Shown here one piece after another: positions 28,395 through 38,145 of a stretch of DNA of 64,000 nucleotides. Each line of letters opens with the position of its first letter. Position 1 is the stretch's first letter. Under the pieces are notes generated by a model that saw only the letters and a program-made list of their open reading frames with translations, had not been told where the DNA came from and did no database searches. The translations under genes were made by a program, and so were the position numbers. The DNA lies in NCBI RefSeq assembly GCF_004792295.1, contig NZ_SRRY01000001.1, positions 3,169,501 to 3,233,500 of the forward strand, read 5' to 3'. The DNA is from Pseudoalteromonas sp. MEBiC 03607 (lineage in GTDB: Bacteria; Pseudomonadota; Gammaproteobacteria; Enterobacterales; Alteromonadaceae).

Positions 28395-30296
28395 TTATTC
28401 AATCCAGCTAAGTGGAATCAAGGCCTCATCACCTCTCCATTTTTTATCCCGAATACAATCTTGGAACCATGGTTCATCGATATCTGCATGGTCAGTGACA
28501 ATTATTTGAAAATCACTGTCAAACTCTTCTTCTATCAAGTCATGAAGCCACTTAAACATTTTCTTAACCGCTAATCTGTCTTCATCGACTGCTATTTCGT
28601 CAATGTTTCCCGTTACATCAATATCGGTCGGAAAGTAGACTTGAGTGGGCTGATCAAACAGTACAAAACGAGGAACCGGTCTGTTTCTATTGGTAAACCA
28701 CTTTGCCAATGCCATGTATGTCACCAAGTGATAACCGACCCAGTTTTCACCGCTTCCCATTTGGTATAATGGAACTTTTCCATCAGGTGTTTCAGCGACG
28801 ACAGTAAGACGTTTTAAATCAAGCTTTATAGGACAATCACTATGTTCTAATTCAAGCTCTTTGGCCCAACGACTCATGTCCCTTCCAATTAGATTAAGCT
28901 GAGAATCTAACTTCTCTATCAACAACTCGGGATCAAGCGCCTCCTCTAATTCTTCTATTCGTTGATTCAGTTCTCTTATTTGTTTCTCCAATAAAGTGGT
29001 ATCTTTATTCCAATCAATTCCGTCTAAGTAAAGTGAAATCCGTCCTATAACTTTAGCTTTACGCAAGTTCAAATTTTGAAGTTTACCTAGCTCTTCATCC
29101 TTTTTCTGATACTCAGATAACATGCTCTGAGTTTTCTTGATAGACTTTGCAAGTTCACTTCGCCTTCCCCTAAGCTCCGCGATTCTTGAATTCAAGTGAG
29201 GTTTAGCTCTAGTTGTTTTAGATAAACTTTCATTGAGCTTAGACAATGACATCAAAAGTGCGTCTTTTACCGGCGACTCAGACACTTCAAGCTTTTGATA
29301 AATACCTATAGTTTCTAACCGTAATCCTTGCTCATGCTCTTGATTCTCGAAACCATTAATCGCCTTTTCGTAATCCTCAGCCTCTTTAAGCATATTATTA
29401 ACTATACTTTTCTGCTCTTTTAACACTCTATATTCAGATTCAAGTTGGTTGATTGCTGGGCCACTTTCAGTCTGCTCAGAGATATCTTCAGGCTTCCATG
29501 TACTCAATTTTTTAAATTGAGTTATTAATTGTTCATCAGACAGATTAAATGTGGAACCGTTATAAAGCCCAATTTGGGCGGCTTCAGCTAATAAGGCAAA
29601 CCCTTTGCTTAAACCATTACCTTTTAATGACTCAATTTCCTTAAGTTCTTTTACTTTAACGGTTCGTTCTCTCTTTAATCCCCTTAACTTCTCCATTTCA
29701 GAAAAGCGATTATCATCTGCGGCACCAAGAAAAAATGGAAGTACATCTTTAATTGTTTGTGGGATGAATTGTTCAGATTGACGGTGAAATAATACTTTTT
29801 TATTCGCTATTTCATCTTGGCTTTGAAACAAAAAGAATTTTGAATGCTTAAATGATAGTGAAATTGAGCTTCTTGATTGACCTTCTGGAACTTCAGTATT
29901 GTACTCAGGCATACCTAGCTTTGAAGAAAGAAGCTTGATTGCTGAGTCTATTGTAGTATCACTTCTAATTTCATCTGGCTCTGGGATTTTTACGTTCTCT
30001 CCAACTAACAACATGCATTCTACACTTGATTTTGCTCCCAACCCTGGCGCTTTTCTCGCAATGAAGACTTGAGAACTACCTAATTGGAATAAAGTAGAAA
30101 ACCAACTTACTGTGTTACGAATGTAACCTGCGGCAACATCACACTCTTTAGAACCCAAACAGTAATCAATGATATCTAAAAGTGAAGTTTTACCTTTCTT
30201 TGAAGCCCCTGTGATAATATTTAATTTGGAAGTTTCAAATTCAACATCACGCCTTTTTTTATTTTTTCCATATAGTGATATTTGCTTGATTTGCAT
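28395..30296 (-). CDS. SMC-like ATPase of an ABC-3C conflict system (DUF3732)
   Basis: 633 residues. Walker A GASKKGKTS lies at 30-38. Long coiled-coil regions span about 200-235, 285-325 and 350-470. The ABC signature MGSGENW is at 513-519, the Walker B-like FVLFDQPTQ at 544-552, and the H-loop TDHAD at 601-605. The motif FDQPTQ is typical of the DUF3732 family, the ATPase component of three-gene ABC-3C systems described by comparative genomics as prokaryotic conflict systems. It overlaps the stop of the middle gene, so the three genes form one operon. It would sense an invader or DNA state and license the effector. The biochemical role is inferred. Confidence 0.82.
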   Translation of the reverse strand: MQIKQISLYGKNKKRRDVEFETSKLNIITGASKKGKTSLLDIIDYCLGSKECDVAAGYIRNTVSWFSTLFQLGSSQVFIARKAPGLGAKSSVECMLLVGENVKIPEPDEIRSDTTIDSAIKLLSSKLGMPEYNTEVPEGQSRSSISLSFKHSKFFLFQSQDEIANKKVLFHRQSEQFIPQTIKDVLPFFLGAADDNRFSEMEKLRGLKRERTVKVKELKEIESLKGNGLSKGFALLAEAAQIGLYNGSTFNLSDEQLITQFKKLSTWKPEDISEQTESGPAINQLESEYRVLKEQKSIVNNMLKEAEDYEKAINGFENQEHEQGLRLETIGIYQKLEVSESPVKDALLMSLSKLNESLSKTTRAKPHLNSRIAELRGRRSELAKSIKKTQSMLSEYQKKDEELGKLQNLNLRKAKVIGRISLYLDGIDWNKDTTLLEKQIRELNQRIEELEEALDPELLIEKLDSQLNLIGRDMSRWAKELELEHSDCPIKLDLKRLTVVAETPDGKVPLYQMGSGENWVGYHLVTYMALAKWFTNRNRPVPRFVLFDQPTQVYFPTDIDVTGNIDEIAVDEDRLAVKKMFKWLHDLIEEEFDSDFQIIVTDHADIDEPWFQDCIRDKKWRGDEALIPLSWIE

Positions 30297-30790
30297 TATG
30301 GTCTTATCCCTAAAACTGAATAAATTGTTGCTACGTTAGGGCTAACGGCTAACCATCTTCCCATTAATTTTGAAGCGTTTAGCTGTAACTTCATCGTTTC
30401 ACTTTTATTAAAAATAGCTGGAGATTGAGCTAGGCCACTATCAACGGCAATCACATCGTGGTTTTCGGTGAGCTCTAAGAGGTTATTTTGATATAGAAAA
30501 TCAAATGCATTCTGAGTTATTTCAAAAAAACTCGTAACTTTATTAGCAAAATTAAAGAATTGCCCTTCGTTTTCAACAAGCCATGCAATAAGTGATGTCT
30601 TAGAAGATCTCGGTAATTGTGATGATATCGATTTAGTCAAAACTATAGGCAAGCATAAATAAAGAAGAGCTGGATTCATACCATTTTTATCTATTGTTCC
30701 GTACTCTCGAACGATACTGTATATCAGAAATCCACAATAAGAAGGATTATGAAGATTAAATTCCTCTCTAGTTAACTTAGAAAAATCCAT
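30296..30790 (-). CDS. ABC-3C system middle component
   Basis: 164 residues, mostly helical, with no catalytic motif. The pattern EFNLHNPSYCGFLIYSIVREY, ALLYLCLPIVL, LPRSSKTSLIAWL and TQNAFDFLYQNNLLEL matches the layout of the middle-component families of ABC-3C systems (NP-x-x at the start, LPxVL, a W-containing helix). It is thought to bridge ATPase and effector. Its ATG directly follows the stop codon of the upstream gene (TAGATG), and its stop overlaps the ATPase start, so all three are translationally coupled. Confidence 0.72.
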   Translation of the reverse strand: MDFSKLTREEFNLHNPSYCGFLIYSIVREYGTIDKNGMNPALLYLCLPIVLTKSISSQLPRSSKTSLIAWLVENEGQFFNFANKVTSFFEITQNAFDFLYQNNLLELTENHDVIAVDSGLAQSPAIFNKSETMKLQLNASKLMGRWLAVSPNVATIYSVLGIRP

Positions 30791-31990
30791 CTAAGCCACC
30801 TCTGATTTCGTTTTTTTATTTAACAATTGTTCAAAATCTGGGTGCCAACCTATTATTAATTCATCAGCCAAGTGGTGATAACTTCCACGAGCCACATAAC
30901 TTTCTGAGAAGTGGGTACGTATAGGGATTGCACCTTCATTTTGACACTTCTTAAAGACTTCTAATGCTAGCTTTTTCTTTGATATTTCATCTTCTATAGC
31001 AATTTCTGTCTCGGCTAAACCTATGTTGAATTCCCATTCCTCTTCCAGCTTCCTAAAATAGTTCACTAGCTCCCCTGGATTTAAAAGTCCATCACCAGCC
31101 CACCTAGATCTTTGTTCAGAGGCTCTAAAGAAATCTAAGACAGCTTTTCTTATTAATCTTTCCCCAGCACCAAATATCTTCATTTGATTAATAAAGTTAT
31201 GATCTTGTTCAAGAAGGAGCGACACATCAACTTCCGCTGAAGAATAATCATCAGGTAAATTAATTGGTAAAAATTGCTCTCTTAGATCATCAATTATATT
31301 TACAATTTCTCCGAGGTTAACTCTCCCATCTCCAGTTTCCAAAGCTGATATTGCCATTGAAAACCATTTGCCTTCCAATCTGTTTAAAAATGGTTTTAAT
31401 TGAGCTGAATGAGCATACCCTCTTAGGTTATTTTCTAGGTGCTTTTCTATTTCAACCAGCGTCTCCGATCTATCAATAATAAAAATGGCATCGCAAAGTT
31501 TTTTTTGCTCTGTCTCAGACATAGAATTGAATAGCATGAAAGCCTGCTTGTTTTTCTCACTGGGATTATCACTAGTAATAGAGCACATTAATTCATGAGC
31601 TTTTTCAGTGTTCCTATTTCTGGAAGTTGAAAGCAATTCTGCAAGCGTATCTGACAGAATATTTTCTGTTGTAATCAAATAAAGGTTTGCTTTATTTAAA
31701 TCGAGTTGATTATTTTTGTATGTTTCTACCCAGACTCTAATTGTTTTCCAAATATCAGGACTTTTATCATTTAGATTACCTGGCTTAGAGTGGTATTTGG
31801 TTTGTAGTAATTCTTCTGGAGTTCCGCCTTTTTCAAAAGCAATATCATCAATCGTTTCTATTGATACATGATAATCATCGGGATCATCGACTTCCCTCAT
31901 TTTTTTCAAAGAAAGAAGTAAACTGTACCTAACCTGATAAATATAGCCAAGAAGAGAACTTGTAGCATCGAATTGATTTATGGTCATCAT
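30791..31990 (-). CDS. ABC-3C effector: restriction-endonuclease-like N-terminus plus ABC-3C C-terminal domain
   Basis: 399 residues, first gene of the operon. The N-terminus (SSLLGYIYQVRYSLLLSL) and the motif IETIDDIAFE followed by LLQTKYH at 61-67 give candidate nuclease residues Glu45, Asp48 or Asp49, Gln63 and Lys65. This resembles the DUF4297/Cap4 branch of restriction-endonuclease-fold proteins with a QxK active site. The C-terminal half (about 200-395, with FGAGERLIRKAVLDFFRASEQRSRWAGDG) fits the ABC-3C C-terminal domain that couples to the ATPase. Probably a DNA-cutting effector in phage or plasmid defence. The start could also be the second Met. Confidence 0.72.
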   Translation of the reverse strand: MMTINQFDATSSLLGYIYQVRYSLLLSLKKMREVDDPDDYHVSIETIDDIAFEKGGTPEELLQTKYHSKPGNLNDKSPDIWKTIRVWVETYKNNQLDLNKANLYLITTENILSDTLAELLSTSRNRNTEKAHELMCSITSDNPSEKNKQAFMLFNSMSETEQKKLCDAIFIIDRSETLVEIEKHLENNLRGYAHSAQLKPFLNRLEGKWFSMAISALETGDGRVNLGEIVNIIDDLREQFLPINLPDDYSSAEVDVSLLLEQDHNFINQMKIFGAGERLIRKAVLDFFRASEQRSRWAGDGLLNPGELVNYFRKLEEEWEFNIGLAETEIAIEDEISKKKLALEVFKKCQNEGAIPIRTHFSESYVARGSYHHLADELIIGWHPDFEQLLNKKTKSEVA

Positions 31991-32530
31991 TTACTGTCCA
32001 TGTATTTTTATACATAGAAAATGCCATATAATTCATTTCTTTTCAAATTGTTATAGTTTAACTGACCATATTTGATTTTATTAAAACAACACACTATCAC
32101 TTCAGCAGAAGGGTAAGTTGCTTCAAAACACATGGGAACACATAGGGTCAGGTCTTGCTTTTTGACTTTTCTCTAACTTCTTCGCGCGAAATAAATTTCA
32201 CGCCTACGGCATCGGGTTTAGCCTTGGTTGTGTGCAAGCACAATCTAACTTAAACCTTTTAGCTTAAAGCTGATCAAGCTCCTTTACCCTTTTCCTCTTG
32301 CTAACTCGCTAGCTTGGGTATTTTTAATCTAACTTCTAACCACTGATATCTAATAACTCTTTTTTCGGCGTTAAAACGCCTCCTATAACTCGCATCTCGT
32401 CTCTCGAAACTTTCCTCTTACCCCCTGTAACTCGCTAACTTGTTGGGTTTCGCTCCGCTCTACCCAACCTACAAGCTGATAGCTCCCTTCCCCTTTACTC
32501 TCGCTAACTTTCCCCTTGCTAACTTTCTCC
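31991..32530. repeat. Mosaic of short repeats upstream of the ABC-3C operon
   Basis: After the ABC-3C promoter region come, in order: GGGTCAGGTCTTGC (32145-32158), CGCGCGAAATAAATTTCACG (32184-32203), TTCGGCGTTAAAACGCCTCC (about 32365), CTCGCTAACTTGTTGGGTTT with its inverted arm ACCCAACC (family B, 32441-32472), and GATAGCTCCCTTCCCCTTTA. Equivalent modules occur at 18831-18957, 26300-26369 and 39305-39560. No gene seen. Confidence 0.65.
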
Positions 32531-32537
32531 AAAACAC

Positions 32538-32570
32538 AAAAAAGCCGTTACATTGCTGCAACGGCTTTTT
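32538..32570 (-). terminator. Terminator of gcvP
   Basis: AAAAAGCCGTT (32539-32549) pairs with AACGGCTTTTT (32560-32570), 23 bases after the gcvP stop on the minus strand. A T-run follows. Confidence 0.85.
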
Positions 32571-32592
32571 GGCATTTGAATTTAATCAAACC

Positions 32593-35481
32593 TTAGTCAC
32601 GGTATGTCTCTACCGCTGGGCATGAACAAACTAGGTTACGGTCGCCGTATACGTCATCGATACGCGTTACTGTAGGCCAGAATTTGTCTTTTGCTACGCT
32701 TGGTACTGGGAATGCTGCGTAGAAACGGTCGTATGCACGATCCCACTCATTGCCTAGTACGTCTGCTTGTGTGTGCGGTGCAAACACTAGTGGGTTGTTT
32801 TCAATTGACCATTCGCCAGATGCGATACGGTCGATTTCTGACTTGATTGACACCATTGCTTCGATGAAACGATCAATCTCAACTTTAGACTCAGACTCAG
32901 TTGGCTCAATCATTAGTGTGCCAGCTACTGGGAATGACATAGTTGGTGAATGGAAGCCGTAGTCTTGTAGACGTTTAGCTACGTCCATTTCAGAGATGCC
33001 TGTTTGTTCTTTAAGTGGGCGTAGGTCAACAATACACTCGTGCGCAACGCGGTTGTTACGGCCACGGTATAAAATTGGGTAATGCTCGCTTAGCTTCTCA
33101 GATAAGTAGTTAGCGTTCACGATAGCCATTTCTGTTGCTTGTTTTAAGCCTTCAGAGCCCATCATGGCAATGTATGCCCACGAGATTGGTAAAATAGCCG
33201 CTGAGCCGTAAGGGGCAGCAGAAACCGCACCGTTACCGATATTTGTGCCAGCAACATTAATTACGCTGTGGTTAGGCATAAATGGCGCTAGGTGAGATTT
33301 AACACCGATTGGGCCAACACCTGGACCACCACCACCGTGTGGAATACAGAATGTTTTGTGTAGGTTAAGGTGCGATACGTCAGAACCGATTGAACCTGGG
33401 CTTGTAACACCTACTTGCGCGTTCATGTTTGCGCCGTCCATGTACACTTGACCGCCGTGCTCATGCACGATGTCACAGATTTCACGAATTGTTTCTTCGT
33501 AAACACCGTGTGTAGATGGGTAAGTGATCATGATACAAGATAGGTTTTCAGATACCTCTTCGGCTTTCGCTTTAAGGTCTGCCATATCAACGTTACCGTT
33601 TTTATCACAGTCAACAACCACGATTTTCATGCTTGCCATTTGTGCAGACGCTGGGTTTGTACCGTGCGCTGAACTTGGGATCAAACATACGTTACGGTGA
33701 CCTTCGCCGCGTGACTCGTGGTATTTACGAATCGCGATTAAGCCTGCGTATTCACCTTGTGCACCTGAGTTAGGTTGTAGTGAAACTGCATCGTAACCTG
33801 TGATGTTTACTAACCAATCATGTAACTCAGTCATCATGATTTGGTAACCCGCAGCCTGATCAAGTGGGCAGAATGGGTGTAAGTTTGCAAACTCAGGCCA
33901 AGTGATTGGGATCATCTCAGCTGTCGCATTAAGTTTCATTGTACATGAACCTAATGAGATCATTGAGTGGTTAAGCGCTAAGTCTTTGTTCTCTAGGCGC
34001 TTGATGTAACGCAACATTTCAGTCTCGCTGTGGTACGAGTTGAAGTTAGGGTGCGTTAAAATTTCGTCATCGCGTACTAGGCTTGCAGGAATTGAGTTGC
34101 TGCCGTTTACTTCGATTTCGTTTGCTAGTGCGTCAACGCTTAGGCCGTGATCTTCACCTAAGATGATGTCGAATAACTCAGCTACGTCTGCACGAGTTGT
34201 TGTTTCTGATACAGAAATTGAGTATTCACCTGCGCGGTTAGACGCAAAGTTAACGCCGTGTGCTACTGCACGTGCAACGATTTCGTCTTTGTTATCTGCA
34301 ACAACAGTTAGCGTATCGAACCATGTATCGTGCTTAAGGTTTAAGCCTTTTGATTTTAAGCCTGCCGCTAAGATGTCTGCAAAACGGTGGATACGCTCAG
34401 CGATAGTTTTAAGGCCTTGTGGACCGTGGTAAACCGCGTAGAACGCTGCCATGTTCGCTAGTAGAACTTGCGCTGTACAGATGTTTGAGTTGGCTTTTTC
34501 ACGACGAATGTGTTGTTCACGTGTTTGCATTGCCATACGTAGTGCGTCGTTACCTAAACGGTCTTTAGAAACACCGATAATACGACCTGGTAGAGAACGC
34601 TTGTACTTGTCGCGTGTTGCGAAGAATGCAGCGTGTGGACCACCGTAACCCATAGGTACACCAAAACGCTGTGCTGAACCAAGCACTACGTCTGCACCTA
34701 GCTTACCTGGTGCTTTAAGCAGTAATAAGCTCATGATGTCTGCAGCAACACAGGCAATCGCTTTTTTGCTTTGTACGCCAGCGATTAAATCGGTTACGTC
34801 AGTGATTTCACCGGTTGTTGATGGGTATTGGAATAACGCACCAAAAATGTCGTGGTCTAGTGCTTCAGCTGCTTTACCAACGATAACGTCAAAACCGAAC
34901 TGCTCTGCACGTGTTGCAACAACGTCGATTGTTTGTGTGTGCACGTCATCAGCGATGAAGAATGCATTTGCTTTAGACTTAGCAACACGCTTTGCAAGGC
35001 CCATTGCTTCTGCCGCAGCCGTTGACTCGTCAAGTAATGACGCGCTTGCTAAATCAAGACCAGTTAGGTCTAGGGTCATAGTCTGGAAGTTTAATAATGA
35101 TTCTAAACGACCTTGTGCAATCTCTGGTTGGTATGGTGTATACGCAGTGTACCAGCCTGGGTTCTCAAGTACGTTACGTAAAATTACGTGTGGTACGTGA
35201 GTTGGGTGGTAGCCTTGACCGATGTATGATTTGAACACTTTATTTTTGCTTGCTACTGATTTTAAGTAGCTTAGTGTTTCAACTTCAGTGCGGCTTTCGC
35301 CAATTGATAAACCTTGCTCTAAGCGAATGCTTGCAGGTACCGTTTGACCGATCAGCTCTTCAACACTCGATACTCCAAGAGCGCTCAGCATGTCGCTTAC
35401 TTGCGCTGGGCTTGGCCCAATGTGACGGCGAATAAAATCTTGCTTTTGCTCTAATTGTTCAAGAGATTTGGCGTTTGACAT
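32593..35481 (-). CDS. gcvP: Glycine dehydrogenase (decarboxylating), P protein
   Basis: 962 residues, close to the 957 of E. coli GcvP. Two homologous halves are seen, the first (about 20-440) degenerate. The second (about 480-930) carries the PLP-lysine motif [23 protein letters not shown] and [10 protein letters not shown]. It decarboxylates glycine and passes the aminomethyl group to the lipoyl arm of GcvH. It is third in the order gcvT-gcvH-gcvP and separated from gcvH by 199 bases that hold a strong hairpin, so some of its expression may be independent. Confidence 0.97.
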   Translation of the reverse strand: MSNAKSLEQLEQKQDFIRRHIGPSPAQVSDMLSALGVSSVEELIGQTVPASIRLEQGLSIGESRTEVETLSYLKSVASKNKVFKSYIGQGYHPTHVPHVILRNVLENPGWYTAYTPYQPEIAQGRLESLLNFQTMTLDLTGLDLASASLLDESTAAAEAMGLAKRVAKSKANAFFIADDVHTQTIDVVATRAEQFGFDVIVGKAAEALDHDIFGALFQYPSTTGEITDVTDLIAGVQSKKAIACVAADIMSLLLLKAPGKLGADVVLGSAQRFGVPMGYGGPHAAFFATRDKYKRSLPGRIIGVSKDRLGNDALRMAMQTREQHIRREKANSNICTAQVLLANMAAFYAVYHGPQGLKTIAERIHRFADILAAGLKSKGLNLKHDTWFDTLTVVADNKDEIVARAVAHGVNFASNRAGEYSISVSETTTRADVAELFDIILGEDHGLSVDALANEIEVNGSNSIPASLVRDDEILTHPNFNSYHSETEMLRYIKRLENKDLALNHSMISLGSCTMKLNATAEMIPITWPEFANLHPFCPLDQAAGYQIMMTELHDWLVNITGYDAVSLQPNSGAQGEYAGLIAIRKYHESRGEGHRNVCLIPSSAHGTNPASAQMASMKIVVVDCDKNGNVDMADLKAKAEEVSENLSCIMITYPSTHGVYEETIREICDIVHEHGGQVYMDGANMNAQVGVTSPGSIGSDVSHLNLHKTFCIPHGGGGPGVGPIGVKSHLAPFMPNHSVINVAGTNIGNGAVSAAPYGSAAILPISWAYIAMMGSEGLKQATEMAIVNANYLSEKLSEHYPILYRGRNNRVAHECIVDLRPLKEQTGISEMDVAKRLQDYGFHSPTMSFPVAGTLMIEPTESESKVEIDRFIEAMVSIKSEIDRIASGEWSIENNPLVFAPHTQADVLGNEWDRAYDRFYAAFPVPSVAKDKFWPTVTRIDDVYGDRNLVCSCPAVETYRD

Positions 35482-35600
35482 TTGTCCAGATTCCTATGAT
35501 CCAAAAAAAAGTGGTTACTGCCAATGGGTAACTGGCAATAACTTAAAAACGTGTTGATTTAGTAACTTACAGCGTATGGAAAGGTAAGCTATAAAATCAT

Positions 35601-35661
35601 AAAAGCCCCTGTGAAACCCAAGCTACGTATTTTATTAGCTGGGGATCTAGACGGGGCTTTT
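35601..35661 (-). terminator. Long hairpin between gcvH and gcvP (terminator/attenuator)
   Basis: Outer stem AAAAGCCCC (35601-35609) with GGGGCTTTT (35653-35661), and inner stem CCC-AGCTA (35617-35625) with TAGCTGGG (35636-35643). On the minus strand the outer stem ends in a short T-run. It lies 20 bases after the gcvH stop, inside the gcvTHP set. Partial termination would reduce gcvP relative to gcvTH unless gcvP has its own promoter. Confidence 0.65.
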
Positions 35662-35680
35662 AGTCGGCGTGACTAATTAA

Positions 35681-36070
35681 TTAGTCTTCGTCGATTGTGT
35701 TAGCGTAGCCTTCAGCGTCTAACAGGTTATCAAGCTCTGATGTGTCAGATGCTTTGATACGGAATAACCAACCGTCAGTGTACGGGTCGTTATTTACTGT
35801 TTCAGGCGAATCTTCAAGATCTTCGTTGATTGCAACGATTTCACCACCGATTGGTGCGTAGATGTCTGATGCTGCTTTTACAGACTCAGCTACTGCACAG
35901 TCTTCACCCGCGTCAACTTCGTCACCAACTTCTGGTAATTCAACGAATACCATGTCGCCAAGAAGTTCTTGTGCGTGCTCAGTGATACCTACAGTAAACG
36001 TACCGTCACCTTCGTCGCGAACCCACTCGTGTGAAGTAGCATATTTTAATTCGCTTGGGATATTGCTCAT
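35681..36070 (-). CDS. gcvH: Glycine cleavage system H protein
   Basis: 129 residues, equal to E. coli GcvH. The lipoylation motif [18 protein letters not shown] places the lipoyl lysine at 65. It shuttles the aminomethyl group between P, T and L proteins in the cytoplasm. It is 88 bases downstream of gcvT on the same strand. Confidence 0.97.
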   Translation of the reverse strand: MSNIPSELKYATSHEWVRDEGDGTFTVGITEHAQELLGDMVFVELPEVGDEVDAGEDCAVAESVKAASDIYAPIGGEIVAINEDLEDSPETVNNDPYTDGWLFRIKASDTSELDNLLDAEGYANTIDED

Positions 36071-36158
36071 CTTTTTGTTCCTTTGGTTCTGTTACCAATC
36101 ATGCTAACAACTCAACATGATTGGCATTATTAGGTGATAACACCAAATTTTTTATAGT

Positions 36159-37241
36159 TTAGATAACTGATTTGCCGTTACGTACAAAGCAAGGTTTAAC
36201 AACCTTAACGTTAACCAGTTTTTTACGCATCTCTACTTGGGCTGTTTCGCCAGTTGAACGCGGAACGCGTGCTAGCGCAACACTGTGACCAAGAGTTGGT
36301 GAGAATGTACCAGAGGTAATCACCCCTTCACCACCTTCAACGATGACTTTTAAACCGCTACGCAATACGCCTTTTTCTTCAAGCACTAAACCAACTAGTT
36401 TGTCTGTGCTCTTGTCAGCGCGTTGCTGTTCTAATACTTCACGACCGATAAACTTACGATCTTCTGGCTCCCATGCGATTGTCCACGCCATGTTTGCAGC
36501 AAGTGGAGAAACACTTTCGTCCATATCTAGGCCGTAAAGGTTCATACCCGCTTCAAGACGTAACGTATCACGTGCACCTAGACCCGCTGGCGCTACGCCT
36601 GCGTCTAGAAGTTGTTGCCATAAATCAGCAGCTTGATCGTTAGGTACTACGATTTCATAACCATCTTCGCCAGTATAGCCTGTTGTCGCAATAAATAAAT
36701 CACCTGCTTGCACACCAAAGAAAGGCTTCATACCTTCAACAGCAGCTTGTTGCTCTGCGTTAAGTACTGTTGCTGTTTTAGCACGTGCGTTAGGGCCTTG
36801 AACGGCAATCATTGCAAACTCAGGACGCTCAGTAACTGTTACGGCGAAATCAGCCGAAACGTTAGCTAAATGCGCTAAATCTTTTTCGCGTGTTGCTGAG
36901 TTAACAACTAAACGATAGTTTGTTTCTGAGAAGAAGTAGATGATAAGGTCGTCGATTACGCCGCCTTCTTCGTTAAGCATACCTGTGTAAAGTGCTTTAC
37001 CCGGTACAGTTAACTTAGCAACGTCGTTTGCAACTAGTTTACGTAAGAACGCTTGTGCTTGCTCGCCTTGAACATCAACAATTGTCATGTGAGATACGTC
37101 AAACATACCTGCATCTGTGCGAACCGCATTATGCTCTTCGATTTGTGAGCCGTAGTTGATTGGCATTTCCCAGCCGTGGAAATCAACCATTTTTGCGCCA
37201 GCTTCAAGGTGCTTAGCATGTAAAACTGTTTTAGAAGTCAT
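36159..37241 (-). CDS. gcvT: Aminomethyltransferase, glycine cleavage T protein
   Basis: 360 residues, with the folate-binding GcvT domain (about 10-260; [27 protein letters not shown]) and the C-terminal barrel (about 275-355; [17 protein letters not shown]). It transfers the methylene group from GcvH-bound intermediate to tetrahydrofolate and releases ammonia. First gene of gcvTHP. A sigma-70-like promoter (TATAAT at 37327-37322) lies 81 bases upstream. No clear glycine riboswitch was found in the leader. The half-length GcvT-like gene is upstream, with its own terminator in between. Confidence 0.97.
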   Translation of the reverse strand: MTSKTVLHAKHLEAGAKMVDFHGWEMPINYGSQIEEHNAVRTDAGMFDVSHMTIVDVQGEQAQAFLRKLVANDVAKLTVPGKALYTGMLNEEGGVIDDLIIYFFSETNYRLVVNSATREKDLAHLANVSADFAVTVTERPEFAMIAVQGPNARAKTATVLNAEQQAAVEGMKPFFGVQAGDLFIATTGYTGEDGYEIVVPNDQAADLWQQLLDAGVAPAGLGARDTLRLEAGMNLYGLDMDESVSPLAANMAWTIAWEPEDRKFIGREVLEQQRADKSTDKLVGLVLEEKGVLRSGLKVIVEGGEGVITSGTFSPTLGHSVALARVPRSTGETAQVEMRKKLVNVKVVKPCFVRNGKSVI

Positions 37242-37321
37242 AATATTCCTTCACTTTTAAATTAACCCACAAGTTGTGGGGCGTGGCCTCAATTTAATGA
37301 GGGGGAATAACATGGGCGGCG

Positions 37322-37348
37322 ATTATACATTAGTTGCACAGTTGTCAC
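37322..37348 (-). promoter_or_regulatory. Putative sigma-70 promoter of gcvT
   Basis: On the minus strand, GTGACA (37348-37343) and TATAAT (37327-37322) are separated by 15 bases, slightly short spacing. The leader to gcvT is about 75 bases and includes small hairpins, but not the conserved cores of a glycine riboswitch that I would recognise. Confidence 0.45.
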
Positions 37349-37373
37349 ACCCAAATTGCGATTTTGTAACTAA

Positions 37374-37408
37374 AAAACAGCTAAACACTCAAGTGCGTAG
37401 CTGTTTTA
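37374..37408 (-). terminator. Terminator of the GcvT-like gene
   Basis: AAAACAGCTA with TAGCTGTTTT as a 10-bp stem over a loop of about 14 bases, followed on the minus strand by six T. It separates the GcvT-like gene from the gcvT promoter. Confidence 0.75.
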
Positions 37409-37421
37409 AAAATTTTATGTT

Positions 37422-38021
37422 TTAAGCAACGTTGGCTAAGGCTAAATCAAAGCCGAGCTGCTGTAAGTGCGTTTGCCATTTATCAAGCTCTGCTTGGCGC
37501 GCCACCAGCTGAAATTGCTGTGTTGCTTGGTTATCTATGGCGGTAATAAATACCTCACCACTTTGTGCACCATAGCAGCTGCGCATGTCTGATAAACGCA
37601 GTCCCGGCGTTAGCTTAAAGCTGTCGACCAAGGCATCAAACGCTTGCTCACCACTAAGGGTTAGCGCGCTTAAGTCGTCACGCATTACATAATCAATGTC
37701 GTAACGTAGTTGTTGCTCATTAATAAGCGACTGTAATTGCACGCTGGCATCTTTACCTAATACAAAACGAAATGCAGTTTCGTTAAAGTAATACAGGGCA
37801 TAAGCGTAGCTGCTTGTTAGGTCATCGTCTAATGAACTACGTAAGCCTAAACCACTGGCGGTTAGCTTATTAATATCAAGACCTAAAATAGCCGTTAAAA
37901 ATGGGATTGCTTCAGTGCCACTAAAATCCATAATGGCAGTATCGTTATTAGCTTGTAGCACGTTGTCTGCTGGGGTCTCAGCTTGGCTGTGGCGAGCAAA
38001 CATTATTGGCGTAAAAGTCAT
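37422..38021 (-). CDS. Half-length GcvT/YgfZ-like folate-binding-domain protein
   Basis: 199 residues from the ATG at 38021, which has AGGTG 6 bases upstream. A GTG at 38030 would lie within that site. The sequence follows the N-terminal folate-binding domain of GcvT in order: IMDFSGTEAIPFLTAIL, YALYYFNETAFRFVLG, LSALTLSGEQAFDAL, SCYGAQSGEVFITAID. It stops before the C-terminal barrel. The catalytic DDLI-type Asp region is altered (SLDDDLTSSYAYAL). It is a diverged paralogue of the gene next door or a short YgfZ-type protein, possibly a folate sensor or accessory. Divergent from a LysR gene that may control both it and gcv genes. Confidence 0.7.
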   Translation of the reverse strand: MTFTPIMFARHSQAETPADNVLQANNDTAIMDFSGTEAIPFLTAILGLDINKLTASGLGLRSSLDDDLTSSYAYALYYFNETAFRFVLGKDASVQLQSLINEQQLRYDIDYVMRDDLSALTLSGEQAFDALVDSFKLTPGLRLSDMRSCYGAQSGEVFITAIDNQATQQFQLVARQAELDKWQTHLQQLGFDLALANVA

Positions 38022-38086
38022 ATGTGACACCTATCAATCGTTAATGCTTGAAGTATATTGCGCCGTGCTGGCAACAACAAATTGTA

Positions 38087-38110
38087 ATTATTTATCAATT
38101 GATAAATAAT
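38087..38110. promoter_or_regulatory. 24-bp perfect palindrome in the LysR/GcvT-like divergent promoter
   Basis: ATTATTTATCAATTGATAAATAAT reads the same on both strands (12 + 12, no mismatch). It lies 36 bases before the LysR start and 66 bases before the GcvT-like start. A T-N11-A-type LysR half-site pattern can be placed inside it, so it is a candidate operator for that regulator. Confidence 0.65.
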
Positions 38111-38145
38111 GCTTATATATACAGCCCTATAAATAGAATTTTTTA

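Noticed and set aside
32750..35435. Plus-strand frames inside gcvP
   Set aside because: Antisense to a complete, well-conserved gcvP. They are by-products of its codon bias.
37242..37321. Glycine riboswitch upstream of gcvT
   Set aside because: The leader is too short and lacks the conserved tandem cores. Only small hairpins are visible.
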